From contig CAMCQT010000031.1 in NCBI GenBank assembly GCA_945877125.1, forward strand, positions 1-41,488: a stretch of 41,488 bases of DNA, in the 5' to 3' direction. Made by a program: the position numbers and the translations under genes. This stretch comes from Candidatus Brevifilum fermentans. GTDB lineage: Bacteria; Chloroflexota; Anaerolineae; Anaerolineales; Villigracilaceae. The notes beneath the pieces are model-generated. The model did not search any database. It had not been told where the DNA came from and saw only the letters and a list, made by a program, of their open reading frames with translations. This document shows, piece after piece, positions 1-8,048 of the stretch; position 1 is the first letter of the stretch; the number at the start of each line of letters is the position of its first letter.

Positions 1-973
1 CATTCTTAACATATTTTACATCCGTTCTGTCCCTCACCCCTGCCCCTCTCCCAAAAATGGGAGAGGGGTTGAGCGTAATTTCAAGTCCTTCGTAAGCTGC
101 GCGCGAATCAGGAAATAATTTTTGCGCGGCAGATTCTTGCGCGGCTACCAAATCATCAGCGTAGGCGGGGTCATGATGAAACAGAATCAGCTCACCCGTC
201 TCGGCGGCTGCGGCAACTTCGCAAGCCATTGCCGCTGTCGAGTGTCCATATCCCTGCGTGGACGGGAATCCCGCAAGCTGTCCGCGGTAGTGTTGTTCGC
301 TGTATTGCGCGTCGTGGATCAACACATCCGCATCGCGCGCGAATGCCACCAGTTTGCGATCCATGCCCACGTAGCCTTCGGTGTCTGTGGCATACACCAC
401 AGATTTGCCGCGCCAGGTAATGCGATAGATAAAAACCCCGCCCGGATGCGCGCACGATTTGTGGATGCGGACAACCAGCGCCTCGGGGCTTAACCCCAAG
501 CCTGATTCCACCACCCGAACATTTTCCTCATCCCAAACAATCACCTGCGACTCGCGCACCGACTCAATGGTTTTCGCCGCCGACATATCCCGCAGGCTGA
601 GCGGAAAAGTCTCCGCCGCCTGGTTGCGATCCAAAACATGCTTCAAAGTTTCAGGCGTGCCGCCCGGACCAAAAATGTGCAGGCGCGTGTTTGGAAAGTA
701 TGCAGGCGTGAAAAACGGAAAGCCCTGTGTGTGGTCGTGGTGCATGTGACTGAAAAGCAGCATCAAATCCAATCCGCGTTTCTCTTGCACAGCGCGTTTC
801 GCCAACTCACGCCCCAGCGGAATAATGCCCGTGCCCGCATCCAAAATAAGCGTGCGCCCGCCCGCGCAGATTTCTACACAAGCAGTATTGCCGCCATATT
901 TGACAGTCCCCGCACCGGGCGCGGGGTAACTTCCGCGCACACCCCAGAATTTGATTTTCAGTTCGTCGTTCAT
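1..973 (-). CDS. MBL-fold metallo-hydrolase, 3' end outside window
   Basis: The reverse strand reads open from an ATG at 973 to the window edge, so no stop codon is seen. The N-terminus (FWGVRGSYPAPG, then YGGNTACVEI and ILDAGTG) is typical of the metallo-beta-lactamase-fold phosphodiesterase/RNase Z-like hydrolases. The metal-binding signature HMHHDH lies at about residues 76-81. Later candidate ligands are the His of GYGHST, the Asp of YATDTEG and the His pair in LFHHDP. The protein is probably a cytoplasmic two-metal hydrolase of unknown substrate. Homology-like sequence seems to end near the residues GLEITL (about plus-strand position 75). The remaining frame runs through a palindromic repeat, so the C-terminal tail may be repeat-derived. 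Plus-strand frames in this interval are shadows of this gene. Confidence 0.88.
   Translation of the reverse strand, partial: MNDELKIKFWGVRGSYPAPGAGTVKYGGNTACVEICAGGRTLILDAGTGIIPLGRELAKRAVQEKRGLDLMLLFSHMHHDHTQGFPFFTPAYFPNTRLHIFGPGGTPETLKHVLDRNQAAETFPLSLRDMSAAKTIESVRESQVIVWDEENVRVVESGLGLSPEALVVRIHKSCAHPGGVFIYRITWRGKSVVYATDTEGYVGMDRKLVAFARDADVLIHDAQYSEQHYRGQLAGFPSTQGYGHSTAAMACEVAAAAETGELILFHHDPAYADDLVAAQESAAQKLFPDSRAAYEGLEITLNPSPIFGRGAGVRDRTDVKYVKN
43..68. repeat. G/C-rich palindrome in MBL gene 3' end
   Basis: Perfect 10-bp arms (CCCCTCTCCC and GGGAGAGGGG) enclose a six-base A-rich centre. Sequences of this type are common as dispersed intergenic palindromes in bacteria. Here it is still inside the open frame of the metallo-hydrolase, which continues to the window edge. 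It could form a terminator-like stem, but no T-tract follows on the gene's strand. Confidence 0.7.
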
Positions 974-989
974 GGCAGTGCCTCCGTTT

Positions 990-1022
990 AGGTGACAGTC
1001 ACTTCCGAAGTGACTGTCACCT
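990..1022. repeat. 33-bp palindrome, family A, copy 1
   Basis: Perfect 15-bp arms AGGTGACAGTCACTT and AAGTGACTGTCACCT enclose the loop CCG. It sits 16 bp upstream of the metallo-hydrolase start codon. A second copy with identical arms and loop GCG lies downstream of the DUF951 gene, so the two copies bracket that gene. This is a REP-like dispersed palindrome. Confidence 0.9.
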
Positions 1023-1109
1023 GCAACTACAATCCTATTATCGCCGTTGCTTGTTTTTCTTCAAGGAAAGTTTTCGCACGCTTGCTGGGAAATATGTCAC
1101 AGACAAGCT

Positions 1110-1142
1110 AGACCTCCGAGTTCTTTAAGAACTCGGAGGTCT
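1110..1142. repeat. 33-bp palindrome, family B, copy 1
   Basis: Two perfect 16-bp arms (AGACCTCCGAGTTCTT and its complement) flank a single central T. The same arms recur at 13769-13819 and 15214-15264, where they enclose a longer loop and a stop codon. Here the element lies between the divergent metallo-hydrolase and DUF951 genes, and its right arm reaches into the expected -35 region of the DUF951 promoter. Confidence 0.9.
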
Positions 1143-1158
1143 TAAAGTGTCATGGCGG

Positions 1159-1164
1159 TATAAT
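1159..1164 (+). promoter_or_regulatory. -10 box, probable leaderless promoter of DUF951 gene
   Basis: A perfect TATAAT ends 7 nt before the ATG of the DUF951 gene. Transcription from this box would begin at or next to the start codon. No Shine-Dalgarno sequence is present. No good -35 hexamer is seen at 17 bp; that area holds the arm of the family B palindrome. Confidence 0.55.
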
Positions 1165-1171
1165 CTTGCAC

Positions 1172-1384
1172 ATGCTTCCTGACTTGCAGTTGAACGACCA
1201 TTTGCGTTTGAGAAAGCCACATCCATGCGGCTCGTACGAATGGACGGTAATTCGCCTTGGCGCAGATATTGGACTGGAATGTAAAGGCTGTCAGCATCGC
1301 GTTCTGCTTACCCGCCGCGAGTTGGTGAAACGTATGAAAGCAAATCTAACAAAGCGCGAAGAAAATAAAGAAGAAATTAAATAA
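1172..1384 (+). CDS. DUF951 family small protein
   Basis: This 70-residue protein begins MLPDLQLNDHLRLRKPHPCG and continues SYEWTVIRLGADIGLECKGC, the hallmark of the DUF951 family. The family is small, cytoplasmic and of unknown function. A Cys near residue 19 and the C-x2-C in the second half may form a small metal site (inference). The last ~20 residues are Lys/Glu-rich. A TTG six bases upstream is in frame, but the ATG is preferred because of family length and the -10 box just before it. The gene stands alone, bracketed by palindromic repeats on both sides. Confidence 0.85.
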   Translation: MLPDLQLNDHLRLRKPHPCGSYEWTVIRLGADIGLECKGCQHRVLLTRRELVKRMKANLTKREENKEEIK

Positions 1385-1385
1385 T

Positions 1386-1418
1386 AGGTGACAGTCACTT
1401 GCGAAGTGACTGTCACCT
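1386..1418. repeat. 33-bp palindrome, family A, copy 2
   Basis: The arms are identical to the 990-1022 copy, with loop GCG instead of CCG. It starts 1 nt after the DUF951 stop codon and ends shortly before the Shine-Dalgarno AGGAG of the next gene. It therefore lies in the putative leader of the glycosyltransferase and could act as a stem-loop between the two genes. Confidence 0.9.
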
Positions 1419-1439
1419 TATGATTTAGGAGAGTAAAAC

Positions 1440-2669
1440 ATGGCAGTGTCCGCAAAAGAATCCAACCCGAAACCCAACCTGGGTTCGCTTCGTATTGGCT
1501 TATTCACAGATACGTATGCGCCGCAGATCAACGGCGTCTCCATTTCCTTGCAGTTGGTATCGGAGGGATTACAAAAAAGGGGGCATCAAGTCACAATTTT
1601 CGCGCCGAAGTTCCCCGGTTATAAAGACGACCAACCCGGCGTAGTGCGCCTGCCATCTTTGAAATATTTGAATGACCCGCCCATTTATGTGGCTGTGCTG
1701 GGCACGCCGCGCAGTACCTGGTCTTTGTCTCGCAAACATTTTGACGTGTTGCACGCGCACAGTCCACTGACCATGGGCTTCCTTGCATATTTAACCGCAT
1801 CCACCAAAAACCTGCCGCTAATTTATACCTATCACACCTCCATCACAGATTACACCCATTATTTAAAAGTCATCGGCGGCACGGCGGTCATCCGTCACGC
1901 GGCGCGCTGGTTCAGCGCCACATCTACCAATTTAGGCGATCAAATTGTTGTGCCGTCGCCCAAATTCCATCGTCTGCTTTTGGAGCAAAAAGTTACCAAG
2001 CCAATTCAAGTGATTCCAAACGGAATTGATCTGAGCAATTTCAAGGCGGCGAAAAATCCCGGTAGTTTTAGAAACAGGCTCGGGTTAAAGTCAGATGCGC
2101 CGATCTTGTTATCCGTTGGACGGGTTGATCCAGAGAAGCATCTCGACTTTCTAATTGACGCTTTCGCGCGTATGGCGGATCACGTTCCCGAAACGCATCT
2201 TGTTTTTGCGGGAGATGGAAGCGCGCGTAAAAAATTGGAAGAACACGCTGCCGCCACAAATGTAAATGACCGCATCCATTTTCTTGGCATGGTCAACCGT
2301 ACTGATTTACCCGATCTTTTACATGATGCAACCGTTTTTCTTTCTGCCTCCATAACTGAGACTCAAGGAATTGCTATGCTTGAAGCCACTGCGGCTGGAT
2401 TGCCTGTGGTGGCAGTAGAAGATGATGCTTTTGAAGGAATGTTTGAAAATGGTGAGAATGGCTATCAATGTGCATTGGATGTAGATGCGTTTGCGAAGAT
2501 ATTGTCTGATCTTTTGAAAGACGAGAGTAAACTCGAAAGATTTGGAAGAAAATCCGTGGAATTGAGTAGGAAATTTTCAATTGAGGGGCAGGTTCAATCT
2601 TTGGAAGCGCTATATATCGAATCTGTTTTGCAACACTGGCGTGGCAAACATGGCGTCCGTGAAACGTGA
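1440..2669 (+). CDS. GT4 glycosyltransferase, glycolipid-synthase type
   Basis: This is a 409-residue GT-B glycosyltransferase of family 4. It opens with LFTDTYAPQINGV near residue 21, the signature of diacylglycerol glucosyltransferases and PimB-like mannosyltransferases. The Rossmann C-domain begins near ILLSVGRVDPEKHL, the nucleotide-sugar binding phrase. The E-x7-E motif is ETQGIAMLE at about residues 306-314. Family knowledge suggests it transfers a hexose from UDP- or GDP-sugar to a membrane lipid on the cytoplasmic face; the exact substrate is not readable. AGGAG lies 8 nt before the ATG. It is a single-gene unit with a palindrome in its leader. Confidence 0.88.
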   Translation: MAVSAKESNPKPNLGSLRIGLFTDTYAPQINGVSISLQLVSEGLQKRGHQVTIFAPKFPGYKDDQPGVVRLPSLKYLNDPPIYVAVLGTPRSTWSLSRKHFDVLHAHSPLTMGFLAYLTASTKNLPLIYTYHTSITDYTHYLKVIGGTAVIRHAARWFSATSTNLGDQIVVPSPKFHRLLLEQKVTKPIQVIPNGIDLSNFKAAKNPGSFRNRLGLKSDAPILLSVGRVDPEKHLDFLIDAFARMADHVPETHLVFAGDGSARKKLEEHAAATNVNDRIHFLGMVNRTDLPDLLHDATVFLSASITETQGIAMLEATAAGLPVVAVEDDAFEGMFENGENGYQCALDVDAFAKILSDLLKDESKLERFGRKSVELSRKFSIEGQVQSLEALYIESVLQHWRGKHGVRET

Positions 2670-2808
2670 ATTTGCCCCAGTGAAATGGTGTTTGTAAATT
2701 AATCTCAATTCGGCATAACTTGCACCTGTACATGGGCATCTATTTACGAAATCTTTATCGCACCTGAACACCGAATTGTAATATTTTTATATCTTTTGCA
2801 AAAGGAAC

Positions 2809-2814
2809 TATAAT
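2809..2814 (+). promoter_or_regulatory. -10 box, probable leaderless promoter of GT2 operon
   Basis: A perfect TATAAT ends 6 nt before the ATG at 2821. AAGGAA overlaps its upstream edge, too far from the ATG to be a normal ribosome site once transcription starts downstream of the -10. No convincing -35 hexamer was found. It would drive the three-gene AT-rich operon. Confidence 0.45.
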
Positions 2815-2820
2815 AACATT

Positions 2821-4293
2821 ATGTTTACTCTGCTTGTGTTTCAATTTCTAAAATATCTGTATGTTGTAATTGGGGTTTTGTTAACTTTTTACGGAATTTC
2901 GGTGTTTATTAATATTATATATTTTACAGTTTGGCTCAAAGTCTCGGAATTTCGCAAGCCAATTGTTTCGACATGGCCGCAGGTAACGGTTATATTGCCT
3001 TTTTATAACGAAAGCGCAGTTGTTAGTCGCATTCTAGAGGCTGTCGCTGAATTGGATTACCCAAGAAACAAATTTCAAATAATGATATTAGATGACTCAA
3101 CGGATAATACATCTCAAAAAATCGATGCTTTTATTTCTAATCTGATCTATAAGGACATTGATATTTATTTGCAACGTCGAACGGAACGAGATGATTATAA
3201 GACCGGCGCTTTACGAAAAAGTATGCGGTTTGTAAAAGGTGAATTTATTGCGGTTTTTGATGCTGATTTTATTCCCCCAATTGATTTTTTATTAAAAACA
3301 ATTCCATATCTTTTAGAGGATGAAAAAATTGGATTTATTCAAACCCGATGGGGATTTATAAACCCCGAGCAGTCCGCTTTAACACTAATCCAAAGTTTTT
3401 CGTTTGATGCGCATTTCATTATAGAGAAACCTATTGAGCAAGAACTTGGGTTGTTCATTAACTATAACGGTTCCGCTGGGGTTTGGAGAAAAAATACCAT
3501 ACTGGATTGTGGTGGTTGGCCCCATAACGCCTTAAGTGAAGACCTTGAGATAAGTTTTCGCGCTCAAACTCGAGGATGGAAGGCATTGTATTTACCTGAC
3601 GTCGTTGTGCCTAGCGAGTTGACTTCATCTCTGTATCTTCTGGGGATTCAACAGGAGCGATGGGCTTTTGGAGCATTACAAGTTTTTAGAAAATTGTGGA
3701 AGGATGTTCTTCTTACAAAAACAAGCATAAATCGTCGCTTCCATGCTTTTTCATTTTTGATGGTCTATTGTATATTTGTTTTGTTAGTAATCCAGCCAGT
3801 TATATTTTTAACTTTAAGACTTTTTTTCTTTCCTGTTCCTGAATGGTTTTTGGTAACACCTGTTTTTTTGATGACCGGCGTTAACTTGATTACTGTTCTC
3901 GCAACGTTTAAGAAAAAACGCGAAAATTGGTTTCCCCATGCGCTGTATCTCCCATTATATATTCTAGGTGTTTTTGGCTTTTCAATAAGAGTTGGCTGGG
4001 GTGCTCTTAAAGGCTTATTAGGAATGCCGCAAGAATTTATCCGAACGCCTAAAACAGGCGCACAAGATGGCTTTGGCGGTAAGCAAGAGTCTGTCATGCC
4101 TTCTTGGCAGAAATGGATAGGGTATGTTGTCGCTGAATTGTTAATTGCATTTTATTTGTTCTATGGCATCTTTTTTGCTTTGTTTCAGAAACTATGGCTA
4201 TCTGGGGTATCTTTTTTTCTTTTTGGAATTGGCTATTTTATGGTCGCAATATGGACAATTGTTGAAGCGAGAAATGAAAAAAAAGGACAATAA
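2821..4293 (+). CDS. Membrane GT2, cellulose-synthase-like processive glycosyltransferase
   Basis: This 490-residue inner-membrane glycosyltransferase has two N-terminal hydrophobic segments within residues 5-40. A cytoplasmic GT-A domain follows, then about four C-terminal membrane segments. The processive GT2 signature is complete: LDDSTDNT near 90, DAD near 147, EDLE near 240 and QQERW near 277. Family knowledge (CesA/CslA-like) points to polymerisation or transfer of a hexose from a nucleotide sugar with possible extrusion. The gene is clearly more AT-rich than its flanks. It is 3 nt from the next gene, which overlaps the following hydrolase, so the three probably form one transcript and act together. 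Confidence 0.88.
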   Translation: MFTLLVFQFLKYLYVVIGVLLTFYGISVFINIIYFTVWLKVSEFRKPIVSTWPQVTVILPFYNESAVVSRILEAVAELDYPRNKFQIMILDDSTDNTSQKIDAFISNLIYKDIDIYLQRRTERDDYKTGALRKSMRFVKGEFIAVFDADFIPPIDFLLKTIPYLLEDEKIGFIQTRWGFINPEQSALTLIQSFSFDAHFIIEKPIEQELGLFINYNGSAGVWRKNTILDCGGWPHNALSEDLEISFRAQTRGWKALYLPDVVVPSELTSSLYLLGIQQERWAFGALQVFRKLWKDVLLTKTSINRRFHAFSFLMVYCIFVLLVIQPVIFLTLRLFFFPVPEWFLVTPVFLMTGVNLITVLATFKKKRENWFPHALYLPLYILGVFGFSIRVGWGALKGLLGMPQEFIRTPKTGAQDGFGGKQESVMPSWQKWIGYVVAELLIAFYLFYGIFFALFQKLWLSGVSFFLFGIGYFMVAIWTIVEARNEKKGQ

Positions 4294-4296
4294 CTT

Positions 4297-5532
4297 ATGC
4301 GTAAACAGAAACCAGAAAAAATACATGCCGAAGAAAAACAAAGTTCATCATTTTCGATTGAAGACCCAATTTATAGTTTTATAAGCAAAATGCCAATTCT
4401 TGTTGTCTGGGGAACGATATTGGCGATTAATATTGTAGTTTATATTGCGGTGGGTTTAATGGTAAATAAGATATACCCTTCTGCCAACCCGGAGATATAT
4501 AAAATACAAAGAATCAATGATCCTGTTGAAATATTAAGTGGGGTTAATGTTTGGGTAATATTTGTACCAACACTTTGGGCTTACTATCGCTGGTTTCCTG
4601 AGAAAGTTTTAAAGAGTTTCATTAAAATAGAAGAAAGAGGAATTGTTTCACCTATTTCTTCTGTGCCGATATCCAAAGTTCTTCAGAGACGTCTTGCGTC
4701 AAAGTGGGTGTATATTATTGCTACAGTAGCTGCTATTATTTCTGTTTCTTACGCAATTTTTGTGCTTGCTCCCATGCAAGAGATTTCGTTTAAAGGAACA
4801 ATAAATTTTTGGTATTACACATGGTGGACAAAACTTTTTTTTGTTATTCTTTACGCCCCCGCTAACTTTATATTTTTCGCCTATATTGTGCGTGCTTTAA
4901 TAACTGTTGCAACGATAAATTCTTATTTTCAGCAACCTTCCATTATTCGCAATCTTTACCCAATGCATTCTGATAAATGTGGCGGTATGGGGGAAATAGG
5001 TTACCTTGCTAGCACAACGGTGTTGATTATTGTTTTGGTGCCAATATGGCTTGCCTTGTTCTCTCTTTATGCCATTTTGTCAAATGGCGATAGTATGATA
5101 TTAACACTGGCGATTGTTTATATACTTTATTTAATTTTAGCGCCTCTAATTCTCACCTTTTTTTTGTGGCAGCCCCACAAAGCGATGGAACGATTTAAAA
5201 TTCAGCAACTCGACGAAATTTCAAGTGAACTTTTGTGGATTAAGAATTCAATAACGGGAAAAATTACAAATATAATCCATAACCAGGAAATAAATAAGGA
5301 ATTGGAGAGGTATAAACAATTATTGGAGTTGTATGAAAACTTGGAGAAGCAAATCCCGGTTTGGCCCATTTCCATACCTGCTCTTCGTAGTTTTAGTGCT
5401 TTCACCAGTTCCCCGGCAATTTTGGGCTTTTTGTCAAATATTTTATTGACTTCCCTAAAGACAGGTGGTTATTTAGATACTCTAAAGCCAAATCCCCTTT
5501 TAGATTTCCTTATAAAATTTTTCGTGTCATGA
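4297..5532 (+). CDS. Polytopic membrane protein, function unknown
   Basis: I do not recognise this 411-residue protein with confidence. It has about six predicted membrane spans (near residues 35-55, 87-100, 135-155, 170-195, 235-260 and 265-290). A conserved-looking loop HSDKCGGMGEIG near residue 222 resembles the H/P-D-x-x-GG-x-G loop of some uncharacterised six-span proteins. The C-terminal third is soluble with a heptad-like Glu/Leu/Lys segment (NKELERYKQLLELYENLEK). The gene is AT-rich like its neighbours. It sits 3 nt after the GT2 gene and overlaps the hydrolase start by 4 nt, which implies translational coupling. A role in export or modification of the GT2 product is a guess from context. 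Confidence 0.75.
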   Translation: MRKQKPEKIHAEEKQSSSFSIEDPIYSFISKMPILVVWGTILAINIVVYIAVGLMVNKIYPSANPEIYKIQRINDPVEILSGVNVWVIFVPTLWAYYRWFPEKVLKSFIKIEERGIVSPISSVPISKVLQRRLASKWVYIIATVAAIISVSYAIFVLAPMQEISFKGTINFWYYTWWTKLFFVILYAPANFIFFAYIVRALITVATINSYFQQPSIIRNLYPMHSDKCGGMGEIGYLASTTVLIIVLVPIWLALFSLYAILSNGDSMILTLAIVYILYLILAPLILTFFLWQPHKAMERFKIQQLDEISSELLWIKNSITGKITNIIHNQEINKELERYKQLLELYENLEKQIPVWPISIPALRSFSAFTSSPAILGFLSNILLTSLKTGGYLDTLKPNPLLDFLIKFFVS

Positions 5533-6338
5533 TAAATTTTATAAAAAATGGAGATGGTCATCCTGTTATTTTGGTGCATGGAATTGGCGCCTCTATACAT
5601 GCTTGGGATGATATCGAACCTGAACTTGTTCGTTTGGGCTATCAGGTTATTTCGATGGACCTGCCAGGACATGGTTTAAGTTTTAAACCTCAGAATTTCA
5701 ACGAATATAATGTCGAATATTTTTATGCGATATTTGAAGAGTGGATTATTGAGTTGGGTTTATGTGAACCCATTATTTTTATTGGACACTCCATAGGTTC
5801 TTATTTTATCTTGCGATATGTGCTAAAACATACGCCAGAAGAGATTAAAGCATTGATTTTAATTGACCCATTAATATCTCTGGAACAATTTACTCCTATG
5901 ATGAAATTTTTCTATCACCAAAAAATATTTTCGCCCTGGGTTTTGAATTGTATTTCTGTCTTTCCGCAAACGCTCTTTTATTCCGCATTATCTCTGACCA
6001 ACACCTATTTCTTTATCTTTCATGGTAAGAAATTTGTGTTTCCCAAAAGCATACTAAAAATAATGTCCTATGATTATAAACGTGCCAATCCTGCGATATT
6101 TCTTTTGCCGTTTTCTGTAACGAGCATTGGTTCTCAATTGCATAATATAAATGTGCCAACTCTTATTCTTGGCGGCTCTCACGATCAGAATTTACGATCA
6201 GAGTTTTTCGGAAATATAGCCTCGTTTATTCCCAACTCAATCCTTCATGTGGTTGAAGGGAATCATAACCCTCAACATTCGAACCCGCTTGAGATAAATA
6301 AATTGCTGTTTGATTTTATCGGAGGCTTTACAGATTAA
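5529..6338 (+). CDS. Alpha/beta hydrolase fold protein
   Basis: A 269-residue alpha/beta hydrolase without signal peptide. The oxyanion region is VILVHGIGASIHAWDD near residue 14. The nucleophile elbow is GHSIGS (Ser near 89), the probable acid lies in GGSHDQN near 218 and the His in EGNHNPQH near 245. The cap between residues 120 and 190 is rich in Phe and Tyr, suggesting a hydrophobic acyl or lipid substrate. The ATG overlaps the stop of the membrane protein gene (ATGA). The linkage suggests an esterase or transacylase acting on the product of the adjacent GT2, which is inference only. Confidence 0.85.
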   Translation: MINFIKNGDGHPVILVHGIGASIHAWDDIEPELVRLGYQVISMDLPGHGLSFKPQNFNEYNVEYFYAIFEEWIIELGLCEPIIFIGHSIGSYFILRYVLKHTPEEIKALILIDPLISLEQFTPMMKFFYHQKIFSPWVLNCISVFPQTLFYSALSLTNTYFFIFHGKKFVFPKSILKIMSYDYKRANPAIFLLPFSVTSIGSQLHNINVPTLILGGSHDQNLRSEFFGNIASFIPNSILHVVEGNHNPQHSNPLEINKLLFDFIGGFTD

Positions 6339-6393
6339 GTTTAGAGTTGAATAAATTTTGTCTGATGTACTGTCTACTATTATTATCGGGGAG

Positions 6394-6399
6394 TATAAT
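6394..6399 (+). promoter_or_regulatory. -10 box, probable leaderless promoter of tsaE operon
   Basis: A perfect TATAAT ends 8 nt before the ATG of tsaE, with no Shine-Dalgarno between them. The -35 region contains only a weak match. The spacing matches that of the boxes at 1159, 2809 and 11197. Confidence 0.5.
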
Positions 6400-6407
6400 T
6401 CTCAGCG

Positions 6408-6905
6408 ATGCCCATTTTAGATTCTCATACCATCGAATTTTTCAGCCGCAGCCCCGAGCAAACGCGCCGTATTGGAATGCGACTCGGCAGTGAAATTAAA
6501 GCCGGCGACGTGATCTGTTTGCAAGGCGACCTTGGCGCAGGCAAAACAACTTTTGTGCAGGGTCTTGCGCAAGGCTGGGGGTCACAGGATTCTGTTTCAA
6601 GCCCAACTTTTATGATTGTCAATTTATATCGCCGCGCCAATGGTGGTCAACTTTTTCATCTGGATACCTACCGCCTTGAATCTGTGCCGGAAGCCGAAGA
6701 GCTTGATCTTGATTCCATGCTTGCCGAAGGCGCGCTCGTCATTGAATGGCCCGAGCGATTGGACGGTTTGATTCCCAAAGAACGGCTGTGGATCAACCTT
6801 GACCACATTCAGGAAGAACACCGCCAAATGCGATTCAACGCAAACGGCAAACGCTACGACGATTTGCTGAACAGCATTCGTCAATCCATGTTTGGAGGGG
6901 CTTAA
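6408..6905 (+). CDS. tsaE: tRNA t6A biosynthesis ATPase TsaE
   Basis: A 165-residue P-loop ATPase. The Walker A motif GDLGAGKTT is near residue 41, followed by SSPTFMIVN and FHLDTYRL, then IEWPER near 123. This order is diagnostic of TsaE (YjeE). It works with TsaB and TsaD to load threonylcarbamoyl onto A37 of ANN-decoding tRNAs. Its stop shares a base with the ATG of tsaB, so the two are translationally coupled. TsaC and TsaD are not in this window. Composition returns to the more GC-rich background compared with the preceding operon. Confidence 0.95.
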   Translation: MPILDSHTIEFFSRSPEQTRRIGMRLGSEIKAGDVICLQGDLGAGKTTFVQGLAQGWGSQDSVSSPTFMIVNLYRRANGGQLFHLDTYRLESVPEAEELDLDSMLAEGALVIEWPERLDGLIPKERLWINLDHIQEEHRQMRFNANGKRYDDLLNSIRQSMFGGA

Positions 6906-7573
6906 TGTTACTCGCCATTGATACATCCACTGCACAGGTCGGGTTGGCTTTGTACGACGGAAATCAAATCTTAAGCGAGATGACCTGGACGACGCGCCAG
7001 CATCACACGACAGAGTTAGCCCCGGCCATTGCCGGACTTTTGAATCGGTGCGGCGTTTCTATGGACATGGTCAGCGCTTTGGGCGTGGCGGTTGGCCCGG
7101 GTTCTTTCACAAGCCTGCGTGTTGGTTTATCTTTGGTCAAAGGTATTGCGCTTGCGCGCCACTTGCCTGTGATCGGAATTTCGACCATGGATATTATTGC
7201 GGCGGCACAGCCCGTGGGGACGCTTCCGCTGGCGGTGGTCATTCAGGCCGGGCGCAAGCGGATCGCTGTCGGCTGGTACCAATGCCTGGAAAGCAAGTGG
7301 CAGGCTCAGGGCGGGATAAAAGGTGCGACAGTTGATGAATTGGCAGACGGAATCGAGAGTCCGACCTATGTGGCAGGCGAATTATCAACGGATGATCGCA
7401 GCCGGCTGGGACGAAAACGTGTGAACATTCTGCTGGCCTCGCCCGTGCATTGCATTCGCCGTCCATCCATTCTTGCGGATCTGGCGTGGGCGCGCTGGCA
7501 AAAAAATGAAGTGGATGATGCCGCTTCGCTCGCGCCTGTTTATTTGCACGTTGAAGGAACGCCGATTATATGA
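6905..7573 (+). CDS. tsaB: t6A biosynthesis protein TsaB
   Basis: A 222-residue ASKHA-fold protein. It begins LLAIDTSTAQVGLALYDG and carries GPGSFTSLRVGLSLVKG near residue 66, the signature of TsaB (YeaZ). It lacks the metal-binding His residues of TsaD, as expected for the scaffold subunit. It partners with TsaE from the preceding overlapping gene and with a TsaD encoded elsewhere. Its stop overlaps the ATG of rimI in an ATGA. Confidence 0.94.
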   Translation: MLLAIDTSTAQVGLALYDGNQILSEMTWTTRQHHTTELAPAIAGLLNRCGVSMDMVSALGVAVGPGSFTSLRVGLSLVKGIALARHLPVIGISTMDIIAAAQPVGTLPLAVVIQAGRKRIAVGWYQCLESKWQAQGGIKGATVDELADGIESPTYVAGELSTDDRSRLGRKRVNILLASPVHCIRRPSILADLAWARWQKNEVDDAASLAPVYLHVEGTPII

Positions 7574-8028
7574 GTGTCATCCTTCGCAAAATGACTTTGG
7601 ATGATGTGCAGCAGGTGATCGCCATTGACCAAATATCTTTTAGCCTGCCGTGGCCTGTCAGTTCCTTTCGCTACGAGTTGACTGAGAACCTGGCTTCACG
7701 CTGCTGGGTCGCTGAATTGGATGGACGTGTGGCCGCCATGTTGGTGGCATGGCTAATCGTGGACGAAATTCATATTGCCACAATTGCCACGCATCCCGAT
7801 TTTCGCAAGCAGGGCATTGGTGAAAAATTACTTTTGCATACGTTACAATCCGCAAAAGCAGATGGCGCGGTTTCTTCATTTTTGGAAGTTCGTGAAGGTA
7901 ACGACGCAGCAATAATGATGTATCGTAAATTGGGTTATGTCGAAAGCGGGCGGCGCGCGGGTTATTACAAGGATAATGGCGAAGACGCGATCCTGATGAA
8001 TTTGGAACCGTTGAATATTGAAGTTTGA
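7570..8028 (+). CDS. rimI: Ribosomal protein S18 alanine N-acetyltransferase-like GNAT
   Basis: A 152-residue GNAT acetyltransferase. The acetyl-CoA loop FRKQGIGEKLL is near residue 78, followed by LEVREGNDAAIMMYRKLGY, the characteristic RimI beta-5/alpha-4 segment. It is predicted to acetylate the N-terminal alanine of ribosomal protein S18, or a similar N-terminus. The tsaE-tsaB-rimI order is a frequent bacterial arrangement and supports the name. The ATG overlaps the tsaB stop. Confidence 0.9.
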   Translation: MSVILRKMTLDDVQQVIAIDQISFSLPWPVSSFRYELTENLASRCWVAELDGRVAAMLVAWLIVDEIHIATIATHPDFRKQGIGEKLLLHTLQSAKADGAVSSFLEVREGNDAAIMMYRKLGYVESGRRAGYYKDNGEDAILMNLEPLNIEV

Positions 8029-8048
8029 AGATTCAGTGGAGGAATAGA

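Noticed and set aside
122-991. Three overlapping plus-strand open frames (122-493, 459-749, 638-991)
   Set aside because: They are opposite-strand shadows of the metallo-hydrolase, whose minus-strand frame carries the HMHHDH motif and family-wide similarity; they have no recognisable protein features.
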